DNA from: Caldicellulosiruptor bescii DSM 6725
Lineage (GTDB): Bacteria; Bacillota; Thermoanaerobacteria; Caldicellulosiruptorales; Caldicellulosiruptoraceae
Length of the DNA stretch: 64,000 bases
Direction of reading: 5' to 3'
Assembly (NCBI RefSeq): GCF_000022325.1
Contig: NC_012034.1
Location: 124,001-188,000, forward strand
Part shown: piece by piece, positions 1-8,623 of the stretch
Layout: each line of letters starts with the position of its first letter
How positions within the stretch are numbered: position 1 is the first letter of the stretch
The notes under the pieces: generated by a model
The model's input: the letters and a program-made list of their open reading frames with translations, nothing else
What the model was told of the DNA's origin: nothing
Databases searched by the model: none
Position numbers and translations under genes: made by a program

Positions 1-1328
1 TAATATGGGTTAAAGTTAAAAGTTGAGCTTATCTGTGAAAGTGTAATTTCCTCACTGTAGTTTTGGTTTATAAATTCTATTGCTTTGTTAATCGAATCAT
101 TGTTTATAATCTGTTCATGCTTGGTTTTTGCCTTGCTAAAAAGTGAAAGCACAGCTTTTTTAAATATTTCTACAATCTGTTCATAAGAAGAATTAAGTAT
201 TTGCGAAATTAATTTTTCTACATCAATAGACTCATCGCTTGTTGCTATTCCAGTTTCAAGCAATAACATTATAATAAGTTTTATCACTTTGTATTTTAGG
301 TTATTTTCCCCAAAAAGTTCAATGTATAATTTGCAAAGCTGGGTTATATAGTTTTCTATCATTGGAATTTGTGTTGGGTTGTTGATAGAATGAATCAGTT
401 TTGCTTCTAAATTTTCTGTCAATAGAAGGAGATGCTCATTTTCTTCATTTTCTTCTGGGAATTCCAAGTCAAGGGTTGAATAGTATGCCTCCCAGAATGC
501 ATTTTCATATCCTTCTTCTAAGTAATAAAGGTCACTAAATCCAATTTTGATACTATTCCAGTAAGGTTTTTGTTTTAGAATTTCTTGAATTTTTTCTTGC
601 AAAACCTCTGCTTCTTTCTGTGATTGAGACGGGAAAAAACAAATAAGATACTCACCCATGCCAATTGATGTTAAAGCTTTGTGTTCAAATGAGATTTTTA
701 TGTCTTTTCGGATATTGTCAAGTTCTTTGAAGCTTGAGACCAAATCACTTTTGTCTTTGAGTGTCAAAACCATTAAAAACCCGCTTTTAAGATTTATTCC
801 AAAGATTTTTTCATATTGATTTACATCAACAATATCGAATGCATTTTTGAATATTAAGGTAGGTATAAAACTGTTTTCAAGCAAGTTTCTCATCACAATC
901 AGCTGTGCATTTTTTTCTATGTTCTCTTTTGTCCTTGCCAAAATGCTATCTACTTGAGCTATTGCAGAGTGCATAGTTGAGATTATATCTTCTATTGAAT
1001 ACGGTTTTAGGATATATGCAAATGCCTTTTCCTTTATTGCTTTTTTGGCAAACTCAAACCTGTCGTATGCAGAAACAATAATAAAAATTGGAAACTCTGA
1101 ATTTTTCATTTTTCTGTACTCTTCTATAAGTTCAAGTCCATCTAAGTCTGGCATTTTAATGTCTATAAAAGCTATATGGTAAGAATAAAAAAGCAAGTTT
1201 TCAAGTGCTTCTCTACCTGATGTAAATATAGAAATTTCAAAATCTGTATTCAGATTATTTTCAAGTATAAATTTAATAGAATCCACAACTATTTTTTCAT
1301 CGTCAGCAATTAAAACTTTATACGTCAT
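1..1328 (-). CDS. yesN: YesN-like response regulator (3' end outside window)
   Basis: N-terminal receiver domain: acidic pair at residues 9-10 (IADDEK) and phospho-acceptor Asp in FIDIKMPDLDG near residue 56, then a lysine in ILKPYS. A long middle region follows, and the reading frame leaves the window as an AraC-type helix-turn-helix begins (EEITLSQIS). It should be a DNA-binding regulator phosphorylated by the kinase encoded just upstream. The start ATG at 1328 overlaps the kinase stop in an ATGA, so the two are translationally coupled. With the sugar-binding gene further upstream this forms a three-gene sensor facing xylFGH. In Clostridium the equivalent XylFII-LytS/YesN set activates xylFGH; the same role here is inferred from arrangement. 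About 442 codons are visible; family members are usually about 500 residues. Confidence 0.85.
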   Translation of the reverse strand, partial: MTYKVLIADDEKIVVDSIKFILENNLNTDFEISIFTSGREALENLLFYSYHIAFIDIKMPDLDGLELIEEYRKMKNSEFPIFIIVSAYDRFEFAKKAIKEKAFAYILKPYSIEDIISTMHSAIAQVDSILARTKENIEKNAQLIVMRNLLENSFIPTLIFKNAFDIVDVNQYEKIFGINLKSGFLMVLTLKDKSDLVSSFKELDNIRKDIKISFEHKALTSIGMGEYLICFFPSQSQKEAEVLQEKIQEILKQKPYWNSIKIGFSDLYYLEEGYENAFWEAYYSTLDLEFPEENEENEHLLLLTENLEAKLIHSINNPTQIPMIENYITQLCKLYIELFGENNLKYKVIKLIIMLLLETGIATSDESIDVEKLISQILNSSYEQIVEIFKKAVLSLFSKAKTKHEQIINNDSINKAIEFINQNYSEEITLSQISSTFNFNPY

Positions 1329-2812
1329 AAAGTATTCACCTCATTTTTTGGAAGCTTTGAGTAATCTGTTATAAATGGTACTTTTATTATGACTTTTGTT
1401 CCACCTTCAACATTTGATTCTATATATAAAGGTCTTTCAACACCGTAAAAATACGAAAGACGTTTTGCGATGTTATTAAGCCCTATCCCAGTTGTTTTAT
1501 TGTCTTCAAATGAAAAGTTTTTCAAGTCTTCAAGTATCTTTTCTTCGATGCCCCTTCCATTGTCCCACACAACAATCTCTGCGTTTTCTTCAACTTTGCG
1601 TGCTACAATCTTGATAAGTCCGCTTTCTTTTTCTTTGAATCCATGCACAATAGCATTTTCAACAAGTGGCTGAAGTATCATGCAAGGCATAAGTAAAAGT
1701 TTTGTCTCATCTTCAACATCAATTTCAAGAGTTATCTTGTTACCAAATCTCATGCGATATATATACATGTAATTATTGACATTTTCTATTTCATCTTCTA
1801 ACCTTACAGTCCTGTTTATATTATGAACAACGTATCTTAAGTAACTTGAGGTTCTGAGCAAAATTTCATATGTCTGCTTTGCATTTTCAAACATGGCTAT
1901 CTGAAGAATTGTGTTTAAAGTGTTAAATAAAAAGTGAGGGTTTATCTGAGCTTGCAGGTTCTTAAGCTCTGCTTCTTGCAATGCCTGCCTATATTTTATC
2001 GCTTCAATCTTTTGTTGGGCATACATTCTTTCAATTTCAGCTTTTTCCTCAAGTTTTTTAACCATATCTTTTATGTTTGAAATCATGTTAGAAAAAGACT
2101 GGTACAAAACTGCAACTTCGTCGTTAGAAGAATATTGTGGAAGCTGAGCTTCTAAGTTACCATGTGCTATCTTATTTGCCACCTTTGAGAGATTAATAAT
2201 TGGTGTTGTAAAACTGTTGCTGAAAACTATGCTCAGTAATGAGGCAAATAATGTCCATATAAGTATTACCAGTGTATTGATTCTTCTTATGTCATTTAAC
2301 TGTTTTTGTGATCTATGATGAATCTGCATTGTGAATTTTATCTTCTGTTCGCTAAATTTTTCAAGATAAACATTTAAAAATTTTGAGAAATCAAGATATT
2401 CAGAATAAGTTTTGGAAAGTGGCAAATTTCCTTTCTTGTAAATTACAAGTCGTTCGGTTAGCTTGCTAAGGTGTTCAAATATGGTGATTAAGTTTGTATA
2501 GTATAGATATTCTTCTTTTGTTGTAATTTTGTTTTCAAGAGCTGTTAGTTTTTCGTCAATTGCGTTAAGAGAACCATAGACAGAGAGCATAGAATCAGAG
2601 TCTCCAGAGATTAAATATCTTTGAAGATTAGAATTTAGCAAAGATATTTCTTCTTTGGTTGTATTGATTGTATTTATTGTTTCAAATGTTTCGTTTACCA
2701 GACTTACAATGTAACTATTGTTGTACTGGATTAAAATGTCGATTGCAAGCAATGACAAGATTATTATAAAGAAAAATGCAAGAAGCTTGCTCTGCACAGA
2801 AAAAAACTTCAT
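1325..2812 (-). CDS. lytS: LytS/YesM-type sensor histidine kinase
   Basis: 495 residues. One membrane segment at about 9-27, an extracellular sensing region to about 177, a second membrane segment at about 178-199, then HAMP and a coiled stretch. The His_kinase box NPHFLFNTLN lies near residue 292, and the ATPase domain shows LVENAIVHGF, DNGRGIEE and TGIGLNNIAKRL. Intramembrane-kinase class paired with YesN regulators. It sits 12 bases after the sugar-binding gene and overlaps the regulator by 4 bases, so all three are probably one transcript. Likely job: take the sugar-bound signal from the anchored binding protein and phosphorylate the downstream regulator. The sugar is not shown by sequence; xylose is inferred from the divergent xylFGH genes. 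Confidence 0.88.
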   Translation of the reverse strand: MKFFSVQSKLLAFFFIIILSLLAIDILIQYNNSYIVSLVNETFETINTINTTKEEISLLNSNLQRYLISGDSDSMLSVYGSLNAIDEKLTALENKITTKEEYLYYTNLITIFEHLSKLTERLVIYKKGNLPLSKTYSEYLDFSKFLNVYLEKFSEQKIKFTMQIHHRSQKQLNDIRRINTLVILIWTLFASLLSIVFSNSFTTPIINLSKVANKIAHGNLEAQLPQYSSNDEVAVLYQSFSNMISNIKDMVKKLEEKAEIERMYAQQKIEAIKYRQALQEAELKNLQAQINPHFLFNTLNTILQIAMFENAKQTYEILLRTSSYLRYVVHNINRTVRLEDEIENVNNYMYIYRMRFGNKITLEIDVEDETKLLLMPCMILQPLVENAIVHGFKEKESGLIKIVARKVEENAEIVVWDNGRGIEEKILEDLKNFSFEDNKTTGIGLNNIAKRLSYFYGVERPLYIESNVEGGTKVIIKVPFITDYSKLPKNEVNTL

Positions 2813-2824
2813 TTTTAATCACCT

Positions 2825-3799
2825 TTATTCGATAACGTTAAAATTTGTTGAAATATGAGAAGATGCATGACCAAACTTTTTCCAGCTAAGTATTGCCTCG
2901 CAAAGCTTTTGGGCAATCAAATCTCCTTTGTCATTTATAATTCCATTGATTATCTTTTCTTTAACATATTTTTGAAGTTTTTCATTTGTACCAGCACCAA
3001 TTACAATGAATTTGTCAAGCTTATTAAAGGTTATAATATTTTGAGCAATTGTAAGTGTGTCTGTTTCACTTCCAATATAAATTACATTGAATTTCTGTTT
3101 GTCTTCTAAAATGAGCTGTCTTGCAACCTCCTCAGATGGGAATGCAGGGTATTCAAAATTAAAGTTTTTTATGCTAATTTCTTTTATACCTTTGGATTTT
3201 AAAAAGTCAGTAAGCCCTTTTACCTCAAGCGTTCCGCCAATTGTTGTATATAACGGATTGATAATTGCAATTCTTAAGTCTTTAGGTATACTGTTTTTTT
3301 CATTTAAAACTTTATATATAATCTTTCCAGCTATCTTGCCTTTATAATAATAATCAATTCCTACAAAAACATCTTCGTATCTAAAGAGCATATCATTAAA
3401 TAGGGATACAATAAAAATATTATTGCTTTTAATAATTGGCAACATTTGAGCAATTTCTTTTGAATTATATATATTGCACATAACAATTGCATCTGGTTTT
3501 GTCACAGTTGCCAATTTCAAATATTTATATGCTTCTTCAGAGGTGTTATAAAATACAATATCACTTATAATTCCCTGCTTTTCAGAGATATCTTTATATT
3601 TTTCCAAAAACCAGTTCCAGTATGTCTGGTTTTGAGGTAGTATCATCATTATTCTTACTGAATTTCTAAAGTTTGTTTTTTTATCTGTTACATTTATAAA
3701 TCTTATATTATAAATATCATACAATGCAATGGCTACAAAGATAATTGCGCTGAAAAAAGCTATCAATCTAAAGCTCAAATTTTGCATTCTTTTTCGCAT
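2825..3799 (-). CDS. membrane-anchored periplasmic-type sugar-binding sensor protein (XylFII-like)
   Basis: 324 residues from the ATG at 3799, which follows a good site (GAGGGAGGAAAAACAAAG). A longer frame back to 3922 exists but has no such site. Residues about 9-27 are a hydrophobic anchor; the rest is a Peripla_BP_4 sugar-binding fold (VRIMMILPQNQTYWNW at the start, IYIGSETDTLTIAQ in the second lobe). It is anchored and immediately upstream of a LytS-like kinase, so it is more likely the ligand-sensing partner of the kinase than a transport component. XylFII of Clostridium beijerinckii works this way. Residues after the anchor have only modest similarity by eye to the transporter's own binding protein at 4013. 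Confidence 0.75.
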   Translation of the reverse strand: MRKRMQNLSFRLIAFFSAIIFVAIALYDIYNIRFINVTDKKTNFRNSVRIMMILPQNQTYWNWFLEKYKDISEKQGIISDIVFYNTSEEAYKYLKLATVTKPDAIVMCNIYNSKEIAQMLPIIKSNNIFIVSLFNDMLFRYEDVFVGIDYYYKGKIAGKIIYKVLNEKNSIPKDLRIAIINPLYTTIGGTLEVKGLTDFLKSKGIKEISIKNFNFEYPAFPSEEVARQLILEDKQKFNVIYIGSETDTLTIAQNIITFNKLDKFIVIGAGTNEKLQKYVKEKIINGIINDKGDLIAQKLCEAILSWKKFGHASSHISTNFNVIE

Positions 3800-3942
3800 C
3801 TTTGTTTTTCCTCCCTCAACAACCATTATAGCATTTTTGACACACAGCACCCTATAGTAATTTTTTGATTTCAAAAAAGTGCTATTCGTTTTGTAATGAA
3901 AATTTAATAATTCCACCAACACGTCAAAAAATAATAGTGTAT

Positions 3943-3971
3943 TTGAAAATGTTTATTGTTAAAATGATATT
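3943..3971 (+). promoter_or_regulatory. candidate sigma-A promoter of xylFGH
   Basis: TTGAAA at 3943-3948, 17 bases, then GATATT at 3966-3971. The -10 is a weak match, which would fit an activator-dependent promoter. It lies 42 bases before the xylF start, in the gap between the divergent sensor and transporter genes. Not tested; other AT-rich matches exist nearby. Confidence 0.35.
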
Positions 3972-4012
3972 GCAAATCAAACAAAAAAATTTGATAAGGA
4001 GGTTTAATTGTA

Positions 4013-5068
4013 ATGAAAAAATCACTATTAAGAATTGTTGCCATTTTTGTTGCGGTTGTCTTCATAGTTGGTATTGGCTATGCAGTTGTTCCAAAATATG
4101 CAAGCGCAAAATCTTCTAAAAAGCAAATCAAAATTGGGTTGTCCTTAGCTACTTTGCAGGAGGAAAGATGGCACAAAGACAGAGATGAATTTGTAAAAGC
4201 AGCTCAAAAGCTTGGTGCAAAAGTTTTAGTTCAGGCTGCTAATATGGACGATGTAAAGCAAAAAGAACAGTGTGAGAATTTAATTAGCCAGGGTGTAGAT
4301 GTTCTTGTTATAGTTCCAAACAATGCAGAAGTTTTCACATCCATAATTGAAGAAGCTCACAAGGCAAAAATACCAGTAATTTCATACGACAGATTAATTA
4401 AAAACGCAAATGTTGATCTTTACATCTCATTTGACAATATAAAAGTTGGTGAACTTCAGGGTAAATACTTAACATCAAAGGTTCCAAAGGGCAACTACTT
4501 TGTATTCAGAGGCGCTCCAACAGACAACAACGCAACACTCTTCTATCAAGGTGCTATGAAGTATATCCAGCCACTTGTAAAGAGCGGAAAAGTAAAAGTT
4601 CTCTTTGACCAGCCAGTAAAAGACTGGAAACCAGAAGAGGCTTTGAGACTTTGTGAAAATGCTCTTACTGCAGCAAAGAACAACGTTCAAGGAATCTTGG
4701 CACCAAACGATGGAACAGCTGGCGGAATCATTCAGGCTCTCAAAGCACAGGGGCTTGCTGGTAAGGTTGTTGTAACAGGTCAGGATGCAGACCTTGCAGC
4801 TGTTAAGAGAATTGTTGAGGGTACACAGACAATGACAGTGTTCAAAGATGTAAGACTTTTAGCTAAAAAAGCTGCTGAGGTTGCAGTTGAGCTTGCAAAA
4901 GGCAAGAAGGTTTCTCAGCTCAAAGATGTAAACGGCAAGGTTTACAATGGTAAGATAAATGTACCATCAATACTTTTGACACCAGTTGCAGTTGATAAGT
5001 CTAACATTGACAAGGTACTTATCCAGAGCGGTTGGTTCACAAAAGAACAGGTTTATGGCAAGAAGTAA
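4013..5068 (+). CDS. xylF: D-xylose-type ABC transporter substrate-binding protein
   Basis: 351 residues with an N-terminal hydrophobic export segment (about 5-25) and no lipobox cysteine that I can see. The mature part reads as XylF: KIGLSLATLQEERWHKD at the start, then VPKGNYFVFRGAPTDNNA and GQDADLAAVKRIVEGTQ. These belong to the XylF branch of the Peripla_BP_4 family. The start is preceded by AAGGAGG (3996-4002). It captures sugar outside the cell and hands it to the XylGH importer encoded just downstream. A stable hairpin follows the gene, which would fit higher expression of the binding protein than of the membrane parts. The xylose assignment rests on family resemblance; some relatives take other monosaccharides. 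Confidence 0.88.
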   Translation: MKKSLLRIVAIFVAVVFIVGIGYAVVPKYASAKSSKKQIKIGLSLATLQEERWHKDRDEFVKAAQKLGAKVLVQAANMDDVKQKEQCENLISQGVDVLVIVPNNAEVFTSIIEEAHKAKIPVISYDRLIKNANVDLYISFDNIKVGELQGKYLTSKVPKGNYFVFRGAPTDNNATLFYQGAMKYIQPLVKSGKVKVLFDQPVKDWKPEEALRLCENALTAAKNNVQGILAPNDGTAGGIIQALKAQGLAGKVVVTGQDADLAAVKRIVEGTQTMTVFKDVRLLAKKAAEVAVELAKGKKVSQLKDVNGKVYNGKINVPSILLTPVAVDKSNIDKVLIQSGWFTKEQVYGKK

Positions 5069-5103
5069 TTTTGGAGTTTTTGGACAAAAAATTTGACTTT
5101 AAT

Positions 5104-5137
5104 TTCTGGGAAGGGGTTGATTTGCCCCTTCTCAGAA
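5104..5137 (+). promoter_or_regulatory. stem-loop between xylF and xylG
   Basis: Arms 5104-5116 and 5125-5137 pair over 13 positions (one G-U) around an 8-base loop. Only a poor T-run follows, so this is more likely a partial terminator or a 3' stabiliser of the xylF message than a full stop. Hairpins in this place are common between binding-protein and membrane genes. Confidence 0.55.
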
Positions 5138-5171
5138 TTTAATTTTGAAGGGGTGAAGGTGGTATTTTAAG

Positions 5172-6689
5172 ATGAGCGAATATATTCTTGAGATGGTGCA
5201 CATAACAAAAGAATTTCCAGGTGTCAAAGCGCTTGATGATGTAACTTTTAAGGTTAAAAAAGGTGAAATCCACGCTCTTGTTGGTGAAAATGGTGCAGGA
5301 AAATCCACTTTGATGAAGATTTTAAGCGGTGTGTATCCGTATGGCACATACAGCGGCGATATTTTCATTGAAGGCAAGAAGCAGCATTTTAGAAATATTA
5401 AAGACAGCGAACATGCAGGTGTTGCAATAATTTACCAGGAGCTGACCCTTGTTAAAGGCATGACTGTAGGCGAGAATATCTTTCTTGGCAGAGAGCCTGT
5501 TGTAAACGGGATTATAAACTGGAATAAGGTCTATGCTGATTCTAAAAAACTTTTTGAAAAGCTAAACATTGAGATAGATGTTTATGAAAAAGTTGAAAAT
5601 TTAGGAATAGGCCAACAGCAGATGGTTGAGATTGCAAAGGCTATTTCAAAAGATAGCAAGATTTTAATTCTTGATGAGCCAACAGCAGCATTAACAGAGA
5701 GTGAAACAAGGCAGCTTTTCAGAATTTTAAAAGACCTCAAAAACCACGGGGTTACCTGCATATATATCTCTCACAGACTTGAAGAAATATTTGAGATAGC
5801 AGATACAGTAACAGTTTTAAGAGATGGTAAAACAATTTCAACAGACCCAATATCAAATCTCACTGAAGATGAGATAATAAAAAGAATGGTTGGGCGAGAA
5901 CTTACTCAAAGGTATCCAAAAGTGCCACACAAAGCAAAAAGAACAATTATGGAAGTTAGAAACTTTTCTGTTTATGACAAAGATAATCCAGAAAAGAAGA
6001 TAATAGATAATGTAAGCTTTGAGATAAAAGAAGGAGAAATTTTGGGTATATCAGGACTTATGGGGGCTGGCAGAACAGAACTTTTTATGAGCATATTTGG
6101 AGCATATCCAGGAAGAAAAGAAGGAGAAATTTGGCTTGAAGGGAAGAAAATAAGTATAAATAACCCCAGAGAGGCAATAGAACACGGGATATGTTATCTT
6201 TCAGAAGACAGAAAACGATATGGGCTTGTGCTCATGATGGATATAAAAGACAACATATTGCTTCCAAACTACCAGAAGTTTGCAAACGGTGGGATAATAA
6301 ATATTCCAAAGTCACTCAGCACAGCTTTGGATTATGTTGGTAAGCTCAGAATTAAAATAGCTTCACCTTTCCAGCAGGTTATGAATTTAAGCGGTGGTAA
6401 CCAGCAAAAGGTTATTATTGCTAAATGGCTTTTAGCAAATCCAAAAATATTAATTCTGGATGAGCCTACAAGAGGTATTGACGTTGGTGCAAAGTATGAA
6501 ATTTATAACCTTATGAACCAGTTTGTTGACCAGGGTGTAGGAATTGTTATGATTTCATCAGAACTTCCTGAGATTTTGGGTATGTCAGATAGAATACTTG
6601 TTATGCAAAAGGGCAAAATTGCAGGTGAGCTCATGGCCGAAGATGCAACTCAAGAAAAGATTATGACTTTAGCAACAGGAGGAAGATAG
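5172..6689 (+). CDS. xylG: sugar ABC transporter ATP-binding protein, duplicated domains
   Basis: 505 residues, the usual length for XylG/RbsA-type ATPases. First domain: Walker A GENGAGKST, Walker B ILILDEPTAAL, with a signature replaced by LGIGQQQMVEIAKA. Second domain: altered Walker A GLMGAGRTEL, intact signature NLSGGNQQKV and Walker B LILDEPTRGID. This asymmetry is normal for the family. It drives uptake through XylH using substrate from XylF. The start at 5172 follows GGTGAAGGTGG. The gap to xylH is 3 bases, so the two are co-translated. Confidence 0.93.
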   Translation: MSEYILEMVHITKEFPGVKALDDVTFKVKKGEIHALVGENGAGKSTLMKILSGVYPYGTYSGDIFIEGKKQHFRNIKDSEHAGVAIIYQELTLVKGMTVGENIFLGREPVVNGIINWNKVYADSKKLFEKLNIEIDVYEKVENLGIGQQQMVEIAKAISKDSKILILDEPTAALTESETRQLFRILKDLKNHGVTCIYISHRLEEIFEIADTVTVLRDGKTISTDPISNLTEDEIIKRMVGRELTQRYPKVPHKAKRTIMEVRNFSVYDKDNPEKKIIDNVSFEIKEGEILGISGLMGAGRTELFMSIFGAYPGRKEGEIWLEGKKISINNPREAIEHGICYLSEDRKRYGLVLMMDIKDNILLPNYQKFANGGIINIPKSLSTALDYVGKLRIKIASPFQQVMNLSGGNQQKVIIAKWLLANPKILILDEPTRGIDVGAKYEIYNLMNQFVDQGVGIVMISSELPEILGMSDRILVMQKGKIAGELMAEDATQEKIMTLATGGR

Positions 6690-6692
6690 GTT

Positions 6693-7814
6693 ATGAATTT
6701 GAAAAAAAACTTGCGAACTTACACTCTCATAATTGCAATTCTCCTTATATGGACAATATTTACAGTACTTACTGATGGGAATTTTCTAACACCAAGAAAT
6801 CTTTCAATGCTTGCAAGACAGATGGCAATCACAGCTCTTGTTGCAATTGGTATGGTATTTGTAATTGTTGCAGGGCACATTGACCTTTCGGTTGGTTCTG
6901 TTGTCGGATTTACTGGTGCTATTGCTGGTGTTTTGCAGGTTTGGAATGGGTGGTCAACTCCTGCTACAGTTATTGCAGTTTTGATAGTTGGTATTATAAT
7001 TGGTATATGGCAAGGATACTGGGTTGCATACAGGGGCGTTCCAGCATTCATTGTTACGCTGGCAGGAATGCTTGTGTTCAGAGGCGGTGTGCTTTTAGCA
7101 AGCAAGGGTATCACAATATCACCTTTTAAAGATAGTTTTAGATTTATCGGGCAAGGATATTTGAATAAAGCTTTGAGCATTGCATTTGGGGCTGTTTTAA
7201 TTGTTGGGTATCTTCTTTTAACAATTAGCCAGAGAAATAGAAGGAAAAAATACAACTTAGAAGTTTTGCCAATGGGCTTGGAGATTGCAAAAGCTGCAGT
7301 TGTAATTGCTCTTATTGTTGCATTTACGGGCGTTATGATAAGCTATGAGGGAATTTCTATTCCTGTTCTGATACTTGTTGTGTTTACAATCCTGCTAACA
7401 TTTGTTTCTCAGAACACAACATTTGGAAAATATGTGTATGCAATAGGTGGAAACAAAGAAGCAGCAAGTCTTTCGGGTATAAACATTAGAAATGTGACAA
7501 TGAAGATTTTCATTCTCATGGGATTTTTATCGGCACTGGCAGGAATTGTATTAACATCAAGACTTGACGCTGCAACATCTGGTGCTGGAACAAATATGGA
7601 GCTTGATGCAATTGCTGCTGCAATCCTCGGTGGAACAAGCACACTTGGCGGTGAAGGAACAGTTCCGGGTGCTATCATAGGTGCTTTAATTATGGCAAGC
7701 ATAGACAACGGTATGAGCCTTTTGAACTTGGAATATTCATATCAGCTGATTGTAAAAGGACTTGTTCTTGTATTTGCAGTTTGGCTTGATATTATGTCAA
7801 GAAAGAAAGCATAA
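6693..7814 (+). CDS. xylH: sugar ABC transporter permease
   Basis: 373 residues, almost entirely hydrophobic segments, BPD_transp_2 family as in RbsC/XylH. Visible family motifs are GHIDLSVGSVVGFTGA and AILGGTSTLGGEGTVPGAIIGA, near residues 65-80 and 310-330. It forms the membrane channel for the sugar, with XylG supplying ATP hydrolysis on the inside. It starts 3 bases after the xylG stop with GGAGGAAGATAGG as the ribosome binding site. A strong terminator lies about 55 bases downstream. Nothing looks damaged. Confidence 0.92.
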   Translation: MNLKKNLRTYTLIIAILLIWTIFTVLTDGNFLTPRNLSMLARQMAITALVAIGMVFVIVAGHIDLSVGSVVGFTGAIAGVLQVWNGWSTPATVIAVLIVGIIIGIWQGYWVAYRGVPAFIVTLAGMLVFRGGVLLASKGITISPFKDSFRFIGQGYLNKALSIAFGAVLIVGYLLLTISQRNRRKKYNLEVLPMGLEIAKAAVVIALIVAFTGVMISYEGISIPVLILVVFTILLTFVSQNTTFGKYVYAIGGNKEAASLSGINIRNVTMKIFILMGFLSALAGIVLTSRLDAATSGAGTNMELDAIAAAILGGTSTLGGEGTVPGAIIGALIMASIDNGMSLLNLEYSYQLIVKGLVLVFAVWLDIMSRKKA

Positions 7815-7868
7815 AAATATACATCAGTAAGCTAAGAAAAAATATAGGTTTGTCCTTTTGAAAATAAC

Positions 7869-7905
7869 AAGGGGCTGGCTTTGTTTGAACATCAACCAGC
7901 CCCTT
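7869..7905. terminator. intrinsic terminator between convergent xylH and YIP1 gene
   Basis: A 10-base stem, AAGGGGCTGG (7869-7878) with CCAGCCCCTT (7896-7905), and a 17-base loop. AT-rich tails on both sides let it work in both directions, as expected between convergent genes. Confidence 0.8.
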
Positions 7906-7937
7906 AAATATTTAATTTATGCTTATTTATCACTTCA

Positions 7938-8600
7938 TTAGACTTTTCCTACAAGCAATGAGATGCCAGCAAGCAAAAGATTAATAACAGCTACTACCAA
8001 AGAGCATATTACACTTTTTGCTTTGCTCAGACCTGCGACTACATATACTCCAATTCCAAGTAATACAAGATACCAAATTTCAAAGATATTAAAGGTCTTT
8101 GCTAAAACTTGTGCAAAAGAAGTATCCTTTGCTGCTAAAAAATCAACAGGGCTTTTGTGAGTAATAAGAAAAATTGCAATGTGCAGAATGTACTGGAGTA
8201 TAGTAATAAGAATTGCTGTTGACACAAGCGCAAAGGACTTTTTGAAGTTTATATTACCTTTCAAAATTTTGACTATTACCAAAACAACAAGACTGAAAAT
8301 AACTATTACCAAACCAGCGCCGAACAAGCTTGAAAATGCCCTTACAGCCGGGGAGAGAGAAAACTGCATTGTCTTTACGGTCATCTCAAGATTCTGAGTA
8401 GGAGGATTTTTCATGTTCTCCCTAACCCAACTCTCAATTTGTTCTTTTGAAGGTGAGGGAAGAATTAGCTGATAGACAAATGTAGCAATTACGTATAGAA
8501 GAAATTGTTCCAAAAATACGCCTTTTTCTTTTACTATTTCAAATACTCTGGAGGGGCGAATAATAAGGTATAAGAGATTTTTTGGTTTTAAAACTTCCAT
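7938..8600 (-). CDS. YIP1-family membrane protein
   Basis: 220 residues with about five hydrophobic segments. The N-terminus reads PKNLLYLIIRPSRVFEIVKE, typical of Yip1/DUF1282 proteins, and the body fits that family. Function in bacteria is not settled. It is the last gene of a minus-strand set that begins with an ABC ATPase at 11451, 23 bases after the FtsX-like permease. A link to that exporter is suggested only by position. Confidence 0.7.
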   Translation of the reverse strand: MEVLKPKNLLYLIIRPSRVFEIVKEKGVFLEQFLLYVIATFVYQLILPSPSKEQIESWVRENMKNPPTQNLEMTVKTMQFSLSPAVRAFSSLFGAGLVIVIFSLVVLVIVKILKGNINFKKSFALVSTAILITILQYILHIAIFLITHKSPVDFLAAKDTSFAQVLAKTFNIFEIWYLVLLGIGVYVVAGLSKAKSVICSLVVAVINLLLAGISLLVGKV

Positions 8601-8623
8601 TTGTCAAAACCTCCCCTTTTATT

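Noticed and set aside
2825-3922. Longer start of the sugar-binding sensor at 3922
   Set aside because: The extra 41 residues precede a normal signal-anchor start with a good ribosome binding site at 3799 and are not membrane-targeting themselves.
6719-7255. 178-codon minus-strand frame opposite xylH
   Set aside because: Shadow of the XylH frame, without ribosome binding site or recognisable family.
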